Shown: positions 49,780-59,172 of the stretch, piece by piece
How positions within the stretch are numbered: the stretch's first letter is position 1
How the letters are laid out: the number at the start of each line of letters is the position of its first letter
Source: Planctomycetaceae bacterium
GTDB taxonomy: Bacteria; Planctomycetota; Planctomycetia; Pirellulales; Pirellulaceae
DNA length: 64,000 nt
NCBI GenBank assembly: GCA_005778405.1
Contig: SXOA01000180.1
Span: 1-64,000 of the forward strand
Direction of reading: 5' to 3'
Notes under the pieces: model-generated
What the model saw: only the letters and a program-made list of their open reading frames with translations
Told to the model about the DNA's origin: nothing
Databases searched by the model: none
Program-made: the position numbers and the translations under genes

Positions 49780-51072
49780 TTACCGCTTGAGCGTGGCCAG
49801 CACGCGACCTTTTTCCTGCTCCAGCGGGAAGGGGTCGTAGGTAATCAGGGCCGTGGCCATGGCAGAGAGGGAGAGAGCTGACTGGGGGGTCGTGGGGCCT
49901 GCTTTGACGGCTCGCTTTTCGGCGATGTCGGCCCTCTTTTCCTTCTTGGCGATGGCGTAGAGCTCGTCATCGACTTTCCCAACCTTGATGGCCGCTTCGG
50001 TATCGGCTCGCTGTTGCCGAACCGCCAGGTCGGAACGCTGTTGCTGCACACCGGCTGCTTCCCGGTTGGCGGAGAACAAGTCGGCCTGGGTCGCACCTTC
50101 CAACAGACTGAGACGATTGAGCTCCAGCGACAGCAAGTTCTTCAGATTCTGATCGCGAGTGGCGTTGTACTGAGTCTGAACCGAAACGATTTGCAGTTCA
50201 ATGTTAATGAGCTGGGTGTTGATGCTCGTGGCCCTGCTGCTGAGCGAGGTGAGACGGGACTGGAGTGGCGCATCGGCTTTGCGAATGGCCTCAGTTTCCT
50301 TCTCGTGCTCTTTTTTGAATTTCTCGATTCTCTCTTCCAACTCCTTCACCCGCTCCTTGTTGACGTCGCGCTGCTCGGCAATTTCCGCCAAGGTCTTTTC
50401 GCGATCCGTGTCTGCCTGTTCCTTGGCTTTGCCCTTAACGGTTTCCTTGGCATCGGTCAGCTCGACGAATTTTTGCAGTACGCCATCGCGAGCTTGCTCA
50501 AAGATGACCAGCCGGCTTTCCGATAACCGCTCGGTGACTGTCTTTTCCGACTCCTTGCGAATGTCGATGCTGACGTTGGCCTGGGCCGGCCCGCCGAGAA
50601 AGCCGTAGGTGCGGCCGAGGAACGCGACTAGGTGACGCTGCTGGTCTTCTTCATCGGTCTTGACATCGTCCTTTGGAAGAAGCATGGCCAGTTGGTCGGC
50701 GGCGACCAGCGCCCCTTCATAATTCTTGAGCACGGTCAGCAGCCAAACCCTGGCTCGCCAAGCGGCCAGGTCTTTCTCGTCGCGGGCCAGAATCTCGTCA
50801 ATGAGCTTGATGGCCTCCGCATAACGCCGCTGCTTGATCTGCACGAGAGCCGCGGGATACAAGGCAGAAGGATGGCGCCCGGCAGCGGAGAAGAGGATCT
50901 CGGACTGAGTATCCGCCGCGGTGCGAAAAGAAGTGGTTGTGCCCCAACCTACATTCAGCAGGCGAGCCACATGTGGGGCGGCTTTGTCCTCCTGTGCAAA
51001 GAGCGGAGATGACAAGCACGAAAGGACGCCGGATGCAATTAGCGAAGCAATCAGCAAGCAGCGCGGACTCAT
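49780..51072 (-). CDS. Secreted coiled-coil/TPR-like hypothetical protein
   Basis: Signal MSPRCLLIASLIASGVLSCLSSPLFAQ; PSALYPAALVQIKQRRYAEAIKLIDEILARDEKDLAAWRARVWLL; long charged coiled-coil segment. Confidence 0.8.
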   Translation of the reverse strand: MSPRCLLIASLIASGVLSCLSSPLFAQEDKAAPHVARLLNVGWGTTTSFRTAADTQSEILFSAAGRHPSALYPAALVQIKQRRYAEAIKLIDEILARDEKDLAAWRARVWLLTVLKNYEGALVAADQLAMLLPKDDVKTDEEDQQRHLVAFLGRTYGFLGGPAQANVSIDIRKESEKTVTERLSESRLVIFEQARDGVLQKFVELTDAKETVKGKAKEQADTDREKTLAEIAEQRDVNKERVKELEERIEKFKKEHEKETEAIRKADAPLQSRLTSLSSRATSINTQLINIELQIVSVQTQYNATRDQNLKNLLSLELNRLSLLEGATQADLFSANREAAGVQQQRSDLAVRQQRADTEAAIKVGKVDDELYAIAKKEKRADIAEKRAVKAGPTTPQSALSLSAMATALITYDPFPLEQEKGRVLATLKR

Positions 51073-51215
51073 AACAAGCTCCAGTCCCGGCAAGGCCCCG
51101 AATGCTTGCCGTTACGCTTAATCGTATCGGAGGGAGGGGGAGGGAGCAAGTTTGGTGACCGGATTGACCATTGCCTGCACCGTCGGGAAAGGACAGCACG
51201 GCCCTGGCTGGGACG

Positions 51216-53318
51216 TTATCTTCCAATACAGAACAGATGCTTCTCCCCCCGGATATAGAACCGGTCGTGGGCGATGGCTGGGGAGGAGTAGCAGGATTCT
51301 CCGAGAGGATTATCGGCTACCACTTCCAACTTGGGACAGGGGCGCACAACCTTGGTGCGGCCGTCGTCGGCAATCAGGTAGACGAAGCCGCCGGCCGTGA
51401 CTAGGGAAGTGCTGAAGTGCGGGCCAAGGCGTTCCTGCCACAGGCGTTCGCCAGTGCCGGCGATGAAGCAATTCACCGTCCCCCGGTCATCGGGAACGAT
51501 AAGAAAACCGTTTACGACAACCGGCGAAGGGACGTAGCACGCGACTTTGGTTTCGTGCCAGGCGACATGCGTGTCGGAAACGTCGCCGCGGCCATTCGGA
51601 CGAATGGCCATGACGTGGTAGGTCGGATATCCGGCAGCCATGAAGAGGAGGTTGCCGTCGTAGACCATCGAAGCGACATACTGCTCGGTCGGACCCTGCA
51701 CGATCCAGTGCTGCGAGCCATCGCGGGGATTGACGCTAAGGATATGCTTGCTGCCTGAAAGGACCATCTGCGTGCGGCCATCGATTTCGCGAATCAACGG
51801 CGTGACGTAGCTGCGGATTTTGTGCTCCCGCTCCAGTTTCCATACGATCTTGCCTGTCTCTTTGTCGAGGGCGACAAGGTACGAATCGCCGTCATGGTCG
51901 CCGTTGACGATGACCAGGTTCTCGAAGAGCACGGGGCTGGCGCAATAGCCGTGGGCGCTGATAAACGGCCCAGGCCTGACGAGCCATTTCTGATTGCCGT
52001 CGAAGTCGTAGGCCGCCACGACCATCCTTCCCGGCGTAATGTTCCGCGGCGTGCCGACATTGGGAGCCGGAATCAGGCTGCCGTCGACTTCCAGGAACGA
52101 GACGAACACCAGCTTGCCGTCAGTGGCCGGCGTGCTGGAGGCATAGCTGTTGAGCCCGTGCTTCGATTCCAGCGGCCCGCGGAAGACTGTCTTCTTCCAG
52201 AGCGTTTTGCCAGTCGAGCGGCCCAAGCATGACAACGTTCGATCCTTCGTCGCTTCATCGCAGGCCACGATAAAAAGCCTCTCCTCCCAAATCACGGGAG
52301 CAGCATGTCCGGTGCCGGCGAGTGGAACTTTCCACAGCAAGCCTTCTCCTTTCGGCATGTCCCAGCGAACGGGAACATTCTTGTCCAGGCTCGTCCCATC
52401 GCCGCGCGGCCCCCGCCAGCCGGGCCAGTTCTCGCCACCGACTTGCGCCGCGAATGGCTTCACATCGGCGGACGCATGTTTGGCGATGAACTCGACGATG
52501 GGGGTCGAGTCTGCGAGGCCGTGTGGATGATGACCTATTCCCTTCTTGGCAATGAGAGTGATCTCGCCCCCGAGTTTTTGGTAGCGCTCGGCAAGGAGGA
52601 CGGTATTTTCTTCCCAGGGAACGACGTCGTCGGCATCACCGTAGACATGCAGCAAGGGGACCTTGGCTTTGGCCAGCGGCTGCAGGTTGTCGACCGGGTT
52701 CTTGCTGTAGGCGAGCGCCTCCGCGTCATTCTTGAAAGAGTAGCGCTCCAAGACGAGCTGCCAATCTCGCGGGCTCCCCTTCCCCTTTCCTTTGCCGCCG
52801 GGCCAACTCTTGAAGTCGCAGACCGGCGCATCGCCGTAGATGCAAGCCACTTTGTCCGGGTTCGCGGCAGCCCAGTTGTAACAATAGAGGCCCCCGCGGC
52901 TGAGGCCGACGAGAGCCGCTCGGCGAGCGAAACTGTATTTGCCGGTGAGCTCCGCGTAGAATTTGTTCCAATGTTCGACGGCCTGCGGCGAGCCGAGCAT
53001 GTCCGGCACCGACATAGAGACAATGTGAAAGCCTTTTTTGAGCAGTGCAATATCCGGGTCCGGCTTGTGTCCGAAGAATTCTCCGTGCCAGACCCAGGGA
53101 CGGCCCGCCGCGGCATGTTCCGGCGCGACGACGAGAACCGATTTGCCATCCACCTCGAAGTCGTACCTGGCGAAGCCATGCCAGTCGGACTTCTTGCCAG
53201 GGAATGGAGCCACCGCACTCGGCCTGGACGGTTCTTCGGCCGCCAGCGACCACGCGGAAAACAGTGTCGTCACCAACGCAACGACAACGAGAATCCAGGA
53301 GGAGAACAGGTTCTTCAT
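51216..53318 (-). CDS. Fusion: secreted alpha/beta-hydrolase domain + PQQ-like beta-propeller
   Basis: N-terminal RAALVGLSRGGLYCYNWAAANP and HVYGDADDVVPWEENT; C-terminal GGENWPGWRGPRGDGTSLDKNVPVRW...LVALDKETGKIVWKLERE... propeller repeats. Confidence 0.92.
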   Translation of the reverse strand: MKNLFSSWILVVVALVTTLFSAWSLAAEEPSRPSAVAPFPGKKSDWHGFARYDFEVDGKSVLVVAPEHAAAGRPWVWHGEFFGHKPDPDIALLKKGFHIVSMSVPDMLGSPQAVEHWNKFYAELTGKYSFARRAALVGLSRGGLYCYNWAAANPDKVACIYGDAPVCDFKSWPGGKGKGKGSPRDWQLVLERYSFKNDAEALAYSKNPVDNLQPLAKAKVPLLHVYGDADDVVPWEENTVLLAERYQKLGGEITLIAKKGIGHHPHGLADSTPIVEFIAKHASADVKPFAAQVGGENWPGWRGPRGDGTSLDKNVPVRWDMPKGEGLLWKVPLAGTGHAAPVIWEERLFIVACDEATKDRTLSCLGRSTGKTLWKKTVFRGPLESKHGLNSYASSTPATDGKLVFVSFLEVDGSLIPAPNVGTPRNITPGRMVVAAYDFDGNQKWLVRPGPFISAHGYCASPVLFENLVIVNGDHDGDSYLVALDKETGKIVWKLEREHKIRSYVTPLIREIDGRTQMVLSGSKHILSVNPRDGSQHWIVQGPTEQYVASMVYDGNLLFMAAGYPTYHVMAIRPNGRGDVSDTHVAWHETKVACYVPSPVVVNGFLIVPDDRGTVNCFIAGTGERLWQERLGPHFSTSLVTAGGFVYLIADDGRTKVVRPCPKLEVVADNPLGESCYSSPAIAHDRFYIRGEKHLFCIGR

Positions 53319-53342
53319 GGTTTTCCTAAGAGCTGCTGGCAC

Positions 53343-54830
53343 CTACACAATTTCCCGGATAACTTTCCCCTCGACGAACGTCAGCCGTTCATTGCGGCCG
53401 AGGTGGGGAAAAGTGAGACGGTGCTGATCGAGGCCGAGCTGATGGAGGATAGTGGTGTGGATGTCCCGGAAATGGTAGGGGCTTTCGATGGCGCGCAGGC
53501 CAATGGCATCGGTCGCTCCGACGACCTGGCCCCCCCGGATGCCGCCGCCGGCCATCCACATTGTGAAGCCTAAATTGTGGTGGTCCCGCCCTTTGCCGGA
53601 TTCCGCTTCCGGCGAGCGGCCGAATTCGCCTCCCCAAAGGATGAGTGTGCTTTCCAGGAGGCCGCGGCGTTTCAGGTCTTTGAGCAGGCCGGCGACAGGC
53701 TTGTCGGTCTCGGCCGCTTTGCGGACGTGATTCTCTTCAATGTCGCTGTGGGCGTCCCACTGCATGTTTCCCGGTCCGCCACCGGAGACAACACAGGTGA
53801 ACCGAACCCCTTGTTCCACCAGCTTGCGTGCCAGCAAACAGCGGCGACCATAATCGCTGGTCCGCTCGTCGCCGATGCCGTACAGGTCAAGTGTCTCCGG
53901 AGTCTCCTGGGAAAGGTCGAGCACTTCCGGGGCCTCGGTCTGCATCTTGAACGCCAGGTCATACGCACTGATGCGGGCATTCAGCTCCGCATCCGCCGGA
54001 TTAAGTGCCGCCTCGTTGAGCCGGCGAATCAAAGCCAACGTCCGTCGCCGTTGTTCCTGTCCAACTCCCGTCGGCAGATCGAGATTGAGCACCGGCCGGC
54101 CACCCGGACGGAACATTGTCGGCTGGTAGACCGCGGGCAGGAAACCGTGCATGTACATCGGCTGCCCTGCTTCGAGCGCACCTTTCGGGTCGGGCAAGAC
54201 AACGTAAGCGGGGAGCGACTCCGTTTCCGCCCCCAGGCCGTAAAGAGTCCACGAGCCGAAGCTGGGAAAGCCCGGAATCGTCCGGCCCGAAAAAAGCTCG
54301 TACTGTGCCGCGGAGTGGACCACCATGTCTCCATAGCAGGAGCGGAGCACGGCGATGTCGTCGATGCACTGGGCCGTGTGCGGGAACAAATCGGAAACAG
54401 GAATGCCGCTCTGACCATACTTTTGGAAAGTTCGCCTCGTCCCGAGCAGCTTCGCATCGCGCTGCACGAATTGATACTTCGCTTCGCCAAACCCCCTGGG
54501 GCGGGTTTGGCCGTTGAGCTTATTGAGAAGCGGCTTGGGATCAAAGGTCTCCAGATGGCTGGGGCCACCGGCCATGAACAGGAAGATGACGGATTTGGCC
54601 TTGGCCGGAAAATGGGGCGATTTTGCCGCCAGGGGATTGGCAACGGAGTGAGGACTCTTGGCTTCCGCGACGGCACTTTGTTCGCCAATGAGTGCCGACA
54701 GCGCCAGCCCGCCGAAACCGCAGAATGCATCGCGAACGAACTCCCGCCTTGAACGCGTGGGGCGCGAGTGAGGACTATCGCTGAGAAGTCCGCTAGCGAG
54801 CGGCGCGTCAGGGGACATAAAGGAATTCAT
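53343..54830 (-). CDS. DUF1501 domain-containing protein
   Basis: SRREFVRDAFCGFGGLALSALIG; FLFMAGGPSHLETFDPKPLLNKLNGQTRP; LILWGGEFGRSPEAESGKGRDHHNLGFTMWMAGGGIRGG. Confidence 0.96.
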   Translation of the reverse strand: MNSFMSPDAPLASGLLSDSPHSRPTRSRREFVRDAFCGFGGLALSALIGEQSAVAEAKSPHSVANPLAAKSPHFPAKAKSVIFLFMAGGPSHLETFDPKPLLNKLNGQTRPRGFGEAKYQFVQRDAKLLGTRRTFQKYGQSGIPVSDLFPHTAQCIDDIAVLRSCYGDMVVHSAAQYELFSGRTIPGFPSFGSWTLYGLGAETESLPAYVVLPDPKGALEAGQPMYMHGFLPAVYQPTMFRPGGRPVLNLDLPTGVGQEQRRRTLALIRRLNEAALNPADAELNARISAYDLAFKMQTEAPEVLDLSQETPETLDLYGIGDERTSDYGRRCLLARKLVEQGVRFTCVVSGGGPGNMQWDAHSDIEENHVRKAAETDKPVAGLLKDLKRRGLLESTLILWGGEFGRSPEAESGKGRDHHNLGFTMWMAGGGIRGGQVVGATDAIGLRAIESPYHFRDIHTTILHQLGLDQHRLTFPHLGRNERLTFVEGKVIREIV

Positions 54831-57204
54831 GCAGGTTGAACATGGCGAGGGCGAACTCAGGCAGTGAACCTTCCCGCAGAAAGTCCAGCGACAGATTCCG
54901 CTCGCGGGGCGTCGGTGCGCGGCCTGCGGTCAGCCAGAAGGCCCGCTCCACGATTTGCTCAGGAGCACCGCCGGACTCCTGCTCCAAGCGGTCGGCAAAG
55001 GACTGGGCCAGGTCGTTCGAAAAGCGGCCGTTAAGCAACTCCAGGGCTTGCGGCGCATGAGTGCTGGCTTGCCGGCGCGAGCAACTGGCGAGGAGGGTCG
55101 GAGCATCAAACACTTCCAAAAACGGCAGCCGCAAGTTTCGTTTGGCGATCAGGTAGACCGAGCGGCGGTCGAATTCAGCCGCTCGCTCCGCAACTTGCCA
55201 CTGCGCCGGCTTATAGAGTTGCTCGACCAATTGAGGATCAACCGGAACCATCACGCTTCGGCCACCGGCTTGCCGATTGAGCCGGCCTGAAACCGCGAGC
55301 ATGGCATCTCGCAACTCTTCGGCGGAAAGTCGGCGGCGATTGACTCGCCATAACAGCCGGCTTTCGGGGTCGGCTTGTTCCGCCTGCGCCGCATGCGGAG
55401 AATAACTCGACTGTCGATAGGTGTTGCTCAGCACGATTTGACGTTGCAACTGCTTGAGTGACCAGCCGCTGTCGATGAGCGAAGCGGCAAGAGAATCAAG
55501 CAACTCCGGGTGACTGGGGGGATCTCCCCTCGCGCCAAAATCGTTCGCCGTTTTGACGATGCCCGCGCCGAAATGGGCCTGCCAAAGACGGTTGGTAATG
55601 ACGCGGGCGGTCAGCGGATGTTTGGGAGTCGTCAACCACTCGGCAAGGCGCGTCCGTGGATGGGCAACGTCGGCAGCGAATTCGGGCAGGTCATCTCGCA
55701 CTAAAATGCTGGGCGGACGGGGACCGACGGGCTCACCTTTGCTTTCCCATTCGCCGCGACGAAGCACATGAATGACGGTTCGCTGGGAAAAGTCATTTCG
55801 CGTGCTGGGAATGGTAGCGAGCGGCGGCGGCAGCTTGTCTTCGAGCGCTTCGACTTCGGCAATCAGCCGGTCGCGCTCTGCGCCCGTTGCCTGTTTGGAG
55901 AGCGCTTGGACTCTCTGAATCTCTTGCCTGGCCGCGGCCGTCTTCGCTTCCCATTGTTTTTGGTCAACCGCGGATTCCAGCAGGATGTTGTGCTCGCTCG
56001 TCGCGGCAAAGTAAGCCTGCAAGCGGTAGTAATCCTTCTGGGTGATCGGTTCGAGCTTGTGATTGTGGCAGCGGGCGCAGCCGACCGTCAGCCCGAGAAA
56101 TGCCGTGCCGATGATGTCCGTTCGTTCCGTCAAAACTTCATTGCGGCTGAGGGCGATGTCCGGATTGCCCGCGTTCCGCCGTACCGGTCCGATTCGGTGA
56201 AAGATGGCAGCGGACAAACACTCTAGGCTTTCCGGTTCGATTTCATCGCCGGCGATCTGCTCGGTCAGGAAACGATCGAACGCCTTGTCGCGATTGAGGG
56301 AGTCAACGACGTAGTCCCGGAACCGCCAGGCATCGGGGACGTGGCGGTCATATTCATATCCCTCGGTTTCGGCGAAGCGAACCACATCGAGCCAATGTTG
56401 TGCCCAGCGTTCTCCATAATGGGGGCTCGCCAGCAGCCGATCTGCAACCCGCTCCAAAGCATCTGGTGACTCGTCCCGATCAAGCTGCAAAACCTCTTCC
56501 GGTGAAGGTGGTAATCCAATCAAGTCAAAACAGACACGGCGGAGCCACTCCGCCCGGCTGGCGGCAGGAGCGGGCTGCCAATTCCTGGCCTCGAGTTTGG
56601 AAAGGATGAACGTGTCCAGCGGTGAGTGCGGCCAGAACTTGTCCTTCACGGCCGGTTGTTCAGTCTCGCGGATTGGTTGGAACGACCAGTGGAGACGAGG
56701 ATCTCGTTCCGCGGCAATTCCCGCGGCGGCGTTTTGCCGCGGATCGGGCGCGCCCATCTCCACCCACTTCACAATGTCGGCAATCGTCTGGGTGGGCAAT
56801 TTGGGCTTGTCTGGCGGCATTGCCAGATCCCCTTCATGGCGAATCGCTTGCACGAGCAGGCTCTTGTCGGTGTTTCCTGCGACGATAACCGGGCCGGAGT
56901 CTCCTCCGTTTCGCAGACCGAGTTTCGTATCCAGCCGCAGCCCACCCTTGACCTCTTTCGCTTTCGCGGAGTGGCAAGCGAAACATTCCTTCTTCAACAC
57001 GGGCTCAATTTTCTCGACAAAGAAGCGTTCCCCGTCGGTGGGTACGGGCTGCTTAGCGACAGCTATTTGTCCCATCGCCGGCGGAAGCAGCGCAATCCCT
57101 GACAACCCAACCAGGGAGAAGCATAAACTTAGGGAATGACAGCGACGCTTCAACATGCCTCGTATTCTACTGTGATCCCGCCTGTCTTGCGCGATTCGCC
57201 ACAT
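54808..57204 (-). CDS. PSCyt1 / DUF1549 / DUF1553 protein (operon partner of DUF1501)
   Basis: PVLKKECFACHSAKAKEVKGGLRLDTK; HYGERWAQHWLDVVRFAETEGYEYDRHVPDAWRFRDYVV; GCARCHNHKLEPI. Overlaps the DUF1501 gene by 23 nt. Confidence 0.95.
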   Translation of the reverse strand: MWRIAQDRRDHSRIRGMLKRRCHSLSLCFSLVGLSGIALLPPAMGQIAVAKQPVPTDGERFFVEKIEPVLKKECFACHSAKAKEVKGGLRLDTKLGLRNGGDSGPVIVAGNTDKSLLVQAIRHEGDLAMPPDKPKLPTQTIADIVKWVEMGAPDPRQNAAAGIAAERDPRLHWSFQPIRETEQPAVKDKFWPHSPLDTFILSKLEARNWQPAPAASRAEWLRRVCFDLIGLPPSPEEVLQLDRDESPDALERVADRLLASPHYGERWAQHWLDVVRFAETEGYEYDRHVPDAWRFRDYVVDSLNRDKAFDRFLTEQIAGDEIEPESLECLSAAIFHRIGPVRRNAGNPDIALSRNEVLTERTDIIGTAFLGLTVGCARCHNHKLEPITQKDYYRLQAYFAATSEHNILLESAVDQKQWEAKTAAARQEIQRVQALSKQATGAERDRLIAEVEALEDKLPPPLATIPSTRNDFSQRTVIHVLRRGEWESKGEPVGPRPPSILVRDDLPEFAADVAHPRTRLAEWLTTPKHPLTARVITNRLWQAHFGAGIVKTANDFGARGDPPSHPELLDSLAASLIDSGWSLKQLQRQIVLSNTYRQSSYSPHAAQAEQADPESRLLWRVNRRRLSAEELRDAMLAVSGRLNRQAGGRSVMVPVDPQLVEQLYKPAQWQVAERAAEFDRRSVYLIAKRNLRLPFLEVFDAPTLLASCSRRQASTHAPQALELLNGRFSNDLAQSFADRLEQESGGAPEQIVERAFWLTAGRAPTPRERNLSLDFLREGSLPEFALAMFNLHEFLYVP

Positions 57205-57205
57205 T

Positions 57206-58948
57206 CTAGGGTTTCGAACTGCCTTCCCTCGGCGTCAGCTTGAGTGCGGAGTGCTCGGCGATGAATTTTAACAACTCCTGGGCACACGGGTCCGCATCGC
57301 TGAACATGAGGAGGACCATGATCGAAATGTGGTTACGATCCTTGATCTCCTTAACCGTGACCTCGATGCTCTTGTCTTTCAATCTCTTGCCAAGCTCCTG
57401 CGACGCCTTCTCGCAGCCCCCCATGTCATTGTCAGCATAGAGAATCAGGAACGGAGGCTCCTTGCCGGTGACTTGCTTCAACGGCGATGCACTGTCCGCA
57501 GCCTCCTGGCCCTTGCCGATGATCCGTTCGCTCCAGCGGCCGCCAAACTGATAGACGCCACTGATGGGCATCGCGCCTCGGATGTCCTTCAGGGTCAACG
57601 CATGAGCCGCGAGATAGGACTCGTTGGTCGCCAGCAGGGCCGCGAGATGGCCGCCGGCGGATTGCCCGGTGACAAAAACCTGGTCCGGCCGCCCGCCATA
57701 TTTGGCGATGTTCTTATGTGTCCAGGCAAATGCTTTGGCCACATCCTCGATATGGCCTGGATGCTGCACTTTGGGGGTCAGCCGATAGCTGACCACCACC
57801 GTTCCGATGCCGTTCTTGGCGAAGGTCCTGCCGAAACTACCATACAGATTGCGATCACCGGTTGTCCACGCACCGCCGTGGATGAAGATCAGCACCGGGA
57901 AGTCCTTGTGTCCTTTCGGCAGAAACAGGTCCAGTTTGTGCTTGCTGGGATCGGCGTCGTCCCCATCATAGTAGGCAATGTTGAGAATGCTTTCGACCTT
58001 GAAGCTTCCCCCGCTGAAAACGAGATCCTTGGGTTTGGCAACGGCTGCTTCTTTTTCGACCTCGTTACGGCGAAGGATCGCTGTCACCGCGAAGTGGTCC
58101 GAAGGGGTGCGGCCTTCCTTGGCGGTGCGGTCGATTCCTGCTTCGGATACCTGCCAGTCGCGCGACGCGCCAATCCAATCGATGCGAGGTCCTCTGGTCT
58201 CCTCTTTCTTAAAGCCGGAAAAGGTCCCTTCCTCTTCTCCTCGCTGCGGCTGGAAAGTTCGAAAGGTATCGACAACGGGAGAGACTTGTTCCTCGACTGC
58301 GGCAAACAACGCCTGATAGGGCTCGCTCGCTTCAGCCGTGTTGAAGTCACCGGTCAGGACGACTGCGCAGCCCTTGCCAATCTCGGCAATCTTCCGCCGC
58401 AAAAGGCGGGCGGATTCCAAGCGCGCCGTCGCTCCCTTGTGGTCGAAATGCGTGTTGAAGAACGCCGTTGGTGGCGCGGCCGGATTCCGCAAGTCCGACA
58501 GCTTGACCCAGGTGACCATCCGCGGCAAGGAACTGTCCCAGCTTTTGCTGCCGACTTCATCGGGGGTCGCGCTGAGCCAGAAATGCCCGCCATCCACTCG
58601 TTTAAAACGCTCCTTCTTGTAGTAGAGTGCCATCATCTCGCCGGCCTCTTTGCCGTCGTTCCGCCCCACGCCAAGCACGTCATATTTGGGGAGTTTTTCC
58701 GCCAGATAGTCGCGCTGAAAGCCGAGCGTTTCCTGGGTTCCGAGCAAGTCCGGATTGAATGCAGCGATGGTCTCGACCAAAAATTCCTTCCGGCGATTCC
58801 AATGGTTTTCGCCGTCGTCTGCCGTGCCGTAGCGGATATTGAAGCTCATGACGCGAACGTCGGACGGCAATCGGTCTTCGCCATGCGCTGAAAAACCGGC
58901 TAGCAGCGATGCCCCGCAAACGAGCAACGCAAAAAAACGGCCACTCAT
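57206..58948 (-). CDS. Fusion: endonuclease/exonuclease/phosphatase domain + alpha/beta hydrolase (BD-FAE/esterase-like)
   Basis: VRVMSFNIRYGTADDGENHWNRRKEFL...LTGDFNTAEASEPY...RTPSDHFAVTA (EEP), then DLFLPKGHKDFPVLIFIHGGAWTTGDRNLYGSFG...VFVTGQSAGGHLAALLA (esterase). Start trimmed from 59107. Confidence 0.92.
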   Translation of the reverse strand: MSGRFFALLVCGASLLAGFSAHGEDRLPSDVRVMSFNIRYGTADDGENHWNRRKEFLVETIAAFNPDLLGTQETLGFQRDYLAEKLPKYDVLGVGRNDGKEAGEMMALYYKKERFKRVDGGHFWLSATPDEVGSKSWDSSLPRMVTWVKLSDLRNPAAPPTAFFNTHFDHKGATARLESARLLRRKIAEIGKGCAVVLTGDFNTAEASEPYQALFAAVEEQVSPVVDTFRTFQPQRGEEEGTFSGFKKEETRGPRIDWIGASRDWQVSEAGIDRTAKEGRTPSDHFAVTAILRRNEVEKEAAVAKPKDLVFSGGSFKVESILNIAYYDGDDADPSKHKLDLFLPKGHKDFPVLIFIHGGAWTTGDRNLYGSFGRTFAKNGIGTVVVSYRLTPKVQHPGHIEDVAKAFAWTHKNIAKYGGRPDQVFVTGQSAGGHLAALLATNESYLAAHALTLKDIRGAMPISGVYQFGGRWSERIIGKGQEAADSASPLKQVTGKEPPFLILYADNDMGGCEKASQELGKRLKDKSIEVTVKEIKDRNHISIMVLLMFSDADPCAQELLKFIAEHSALKLTPREGSSKP

Positions 58949-59172
58949 GACAAAACTCCTTGGTGCGGGTCGCAGCCGAATATTTTTCTTCCGGCCGTCG
59001 GCGACATTATGACACAGCTCGCACATCGAGGTCCAACCCCTTTTGAAAATACAGCACATTGCCTTGTAATCCAAATTGCTTGCGGAGTTCCGGCCGATAG
59101 CCGACAATTAACCATCAAGTGGCCGTTGATTGGTATTCGTGCGGCGGCTAGTCGATGGTATGGAGCAATGTT

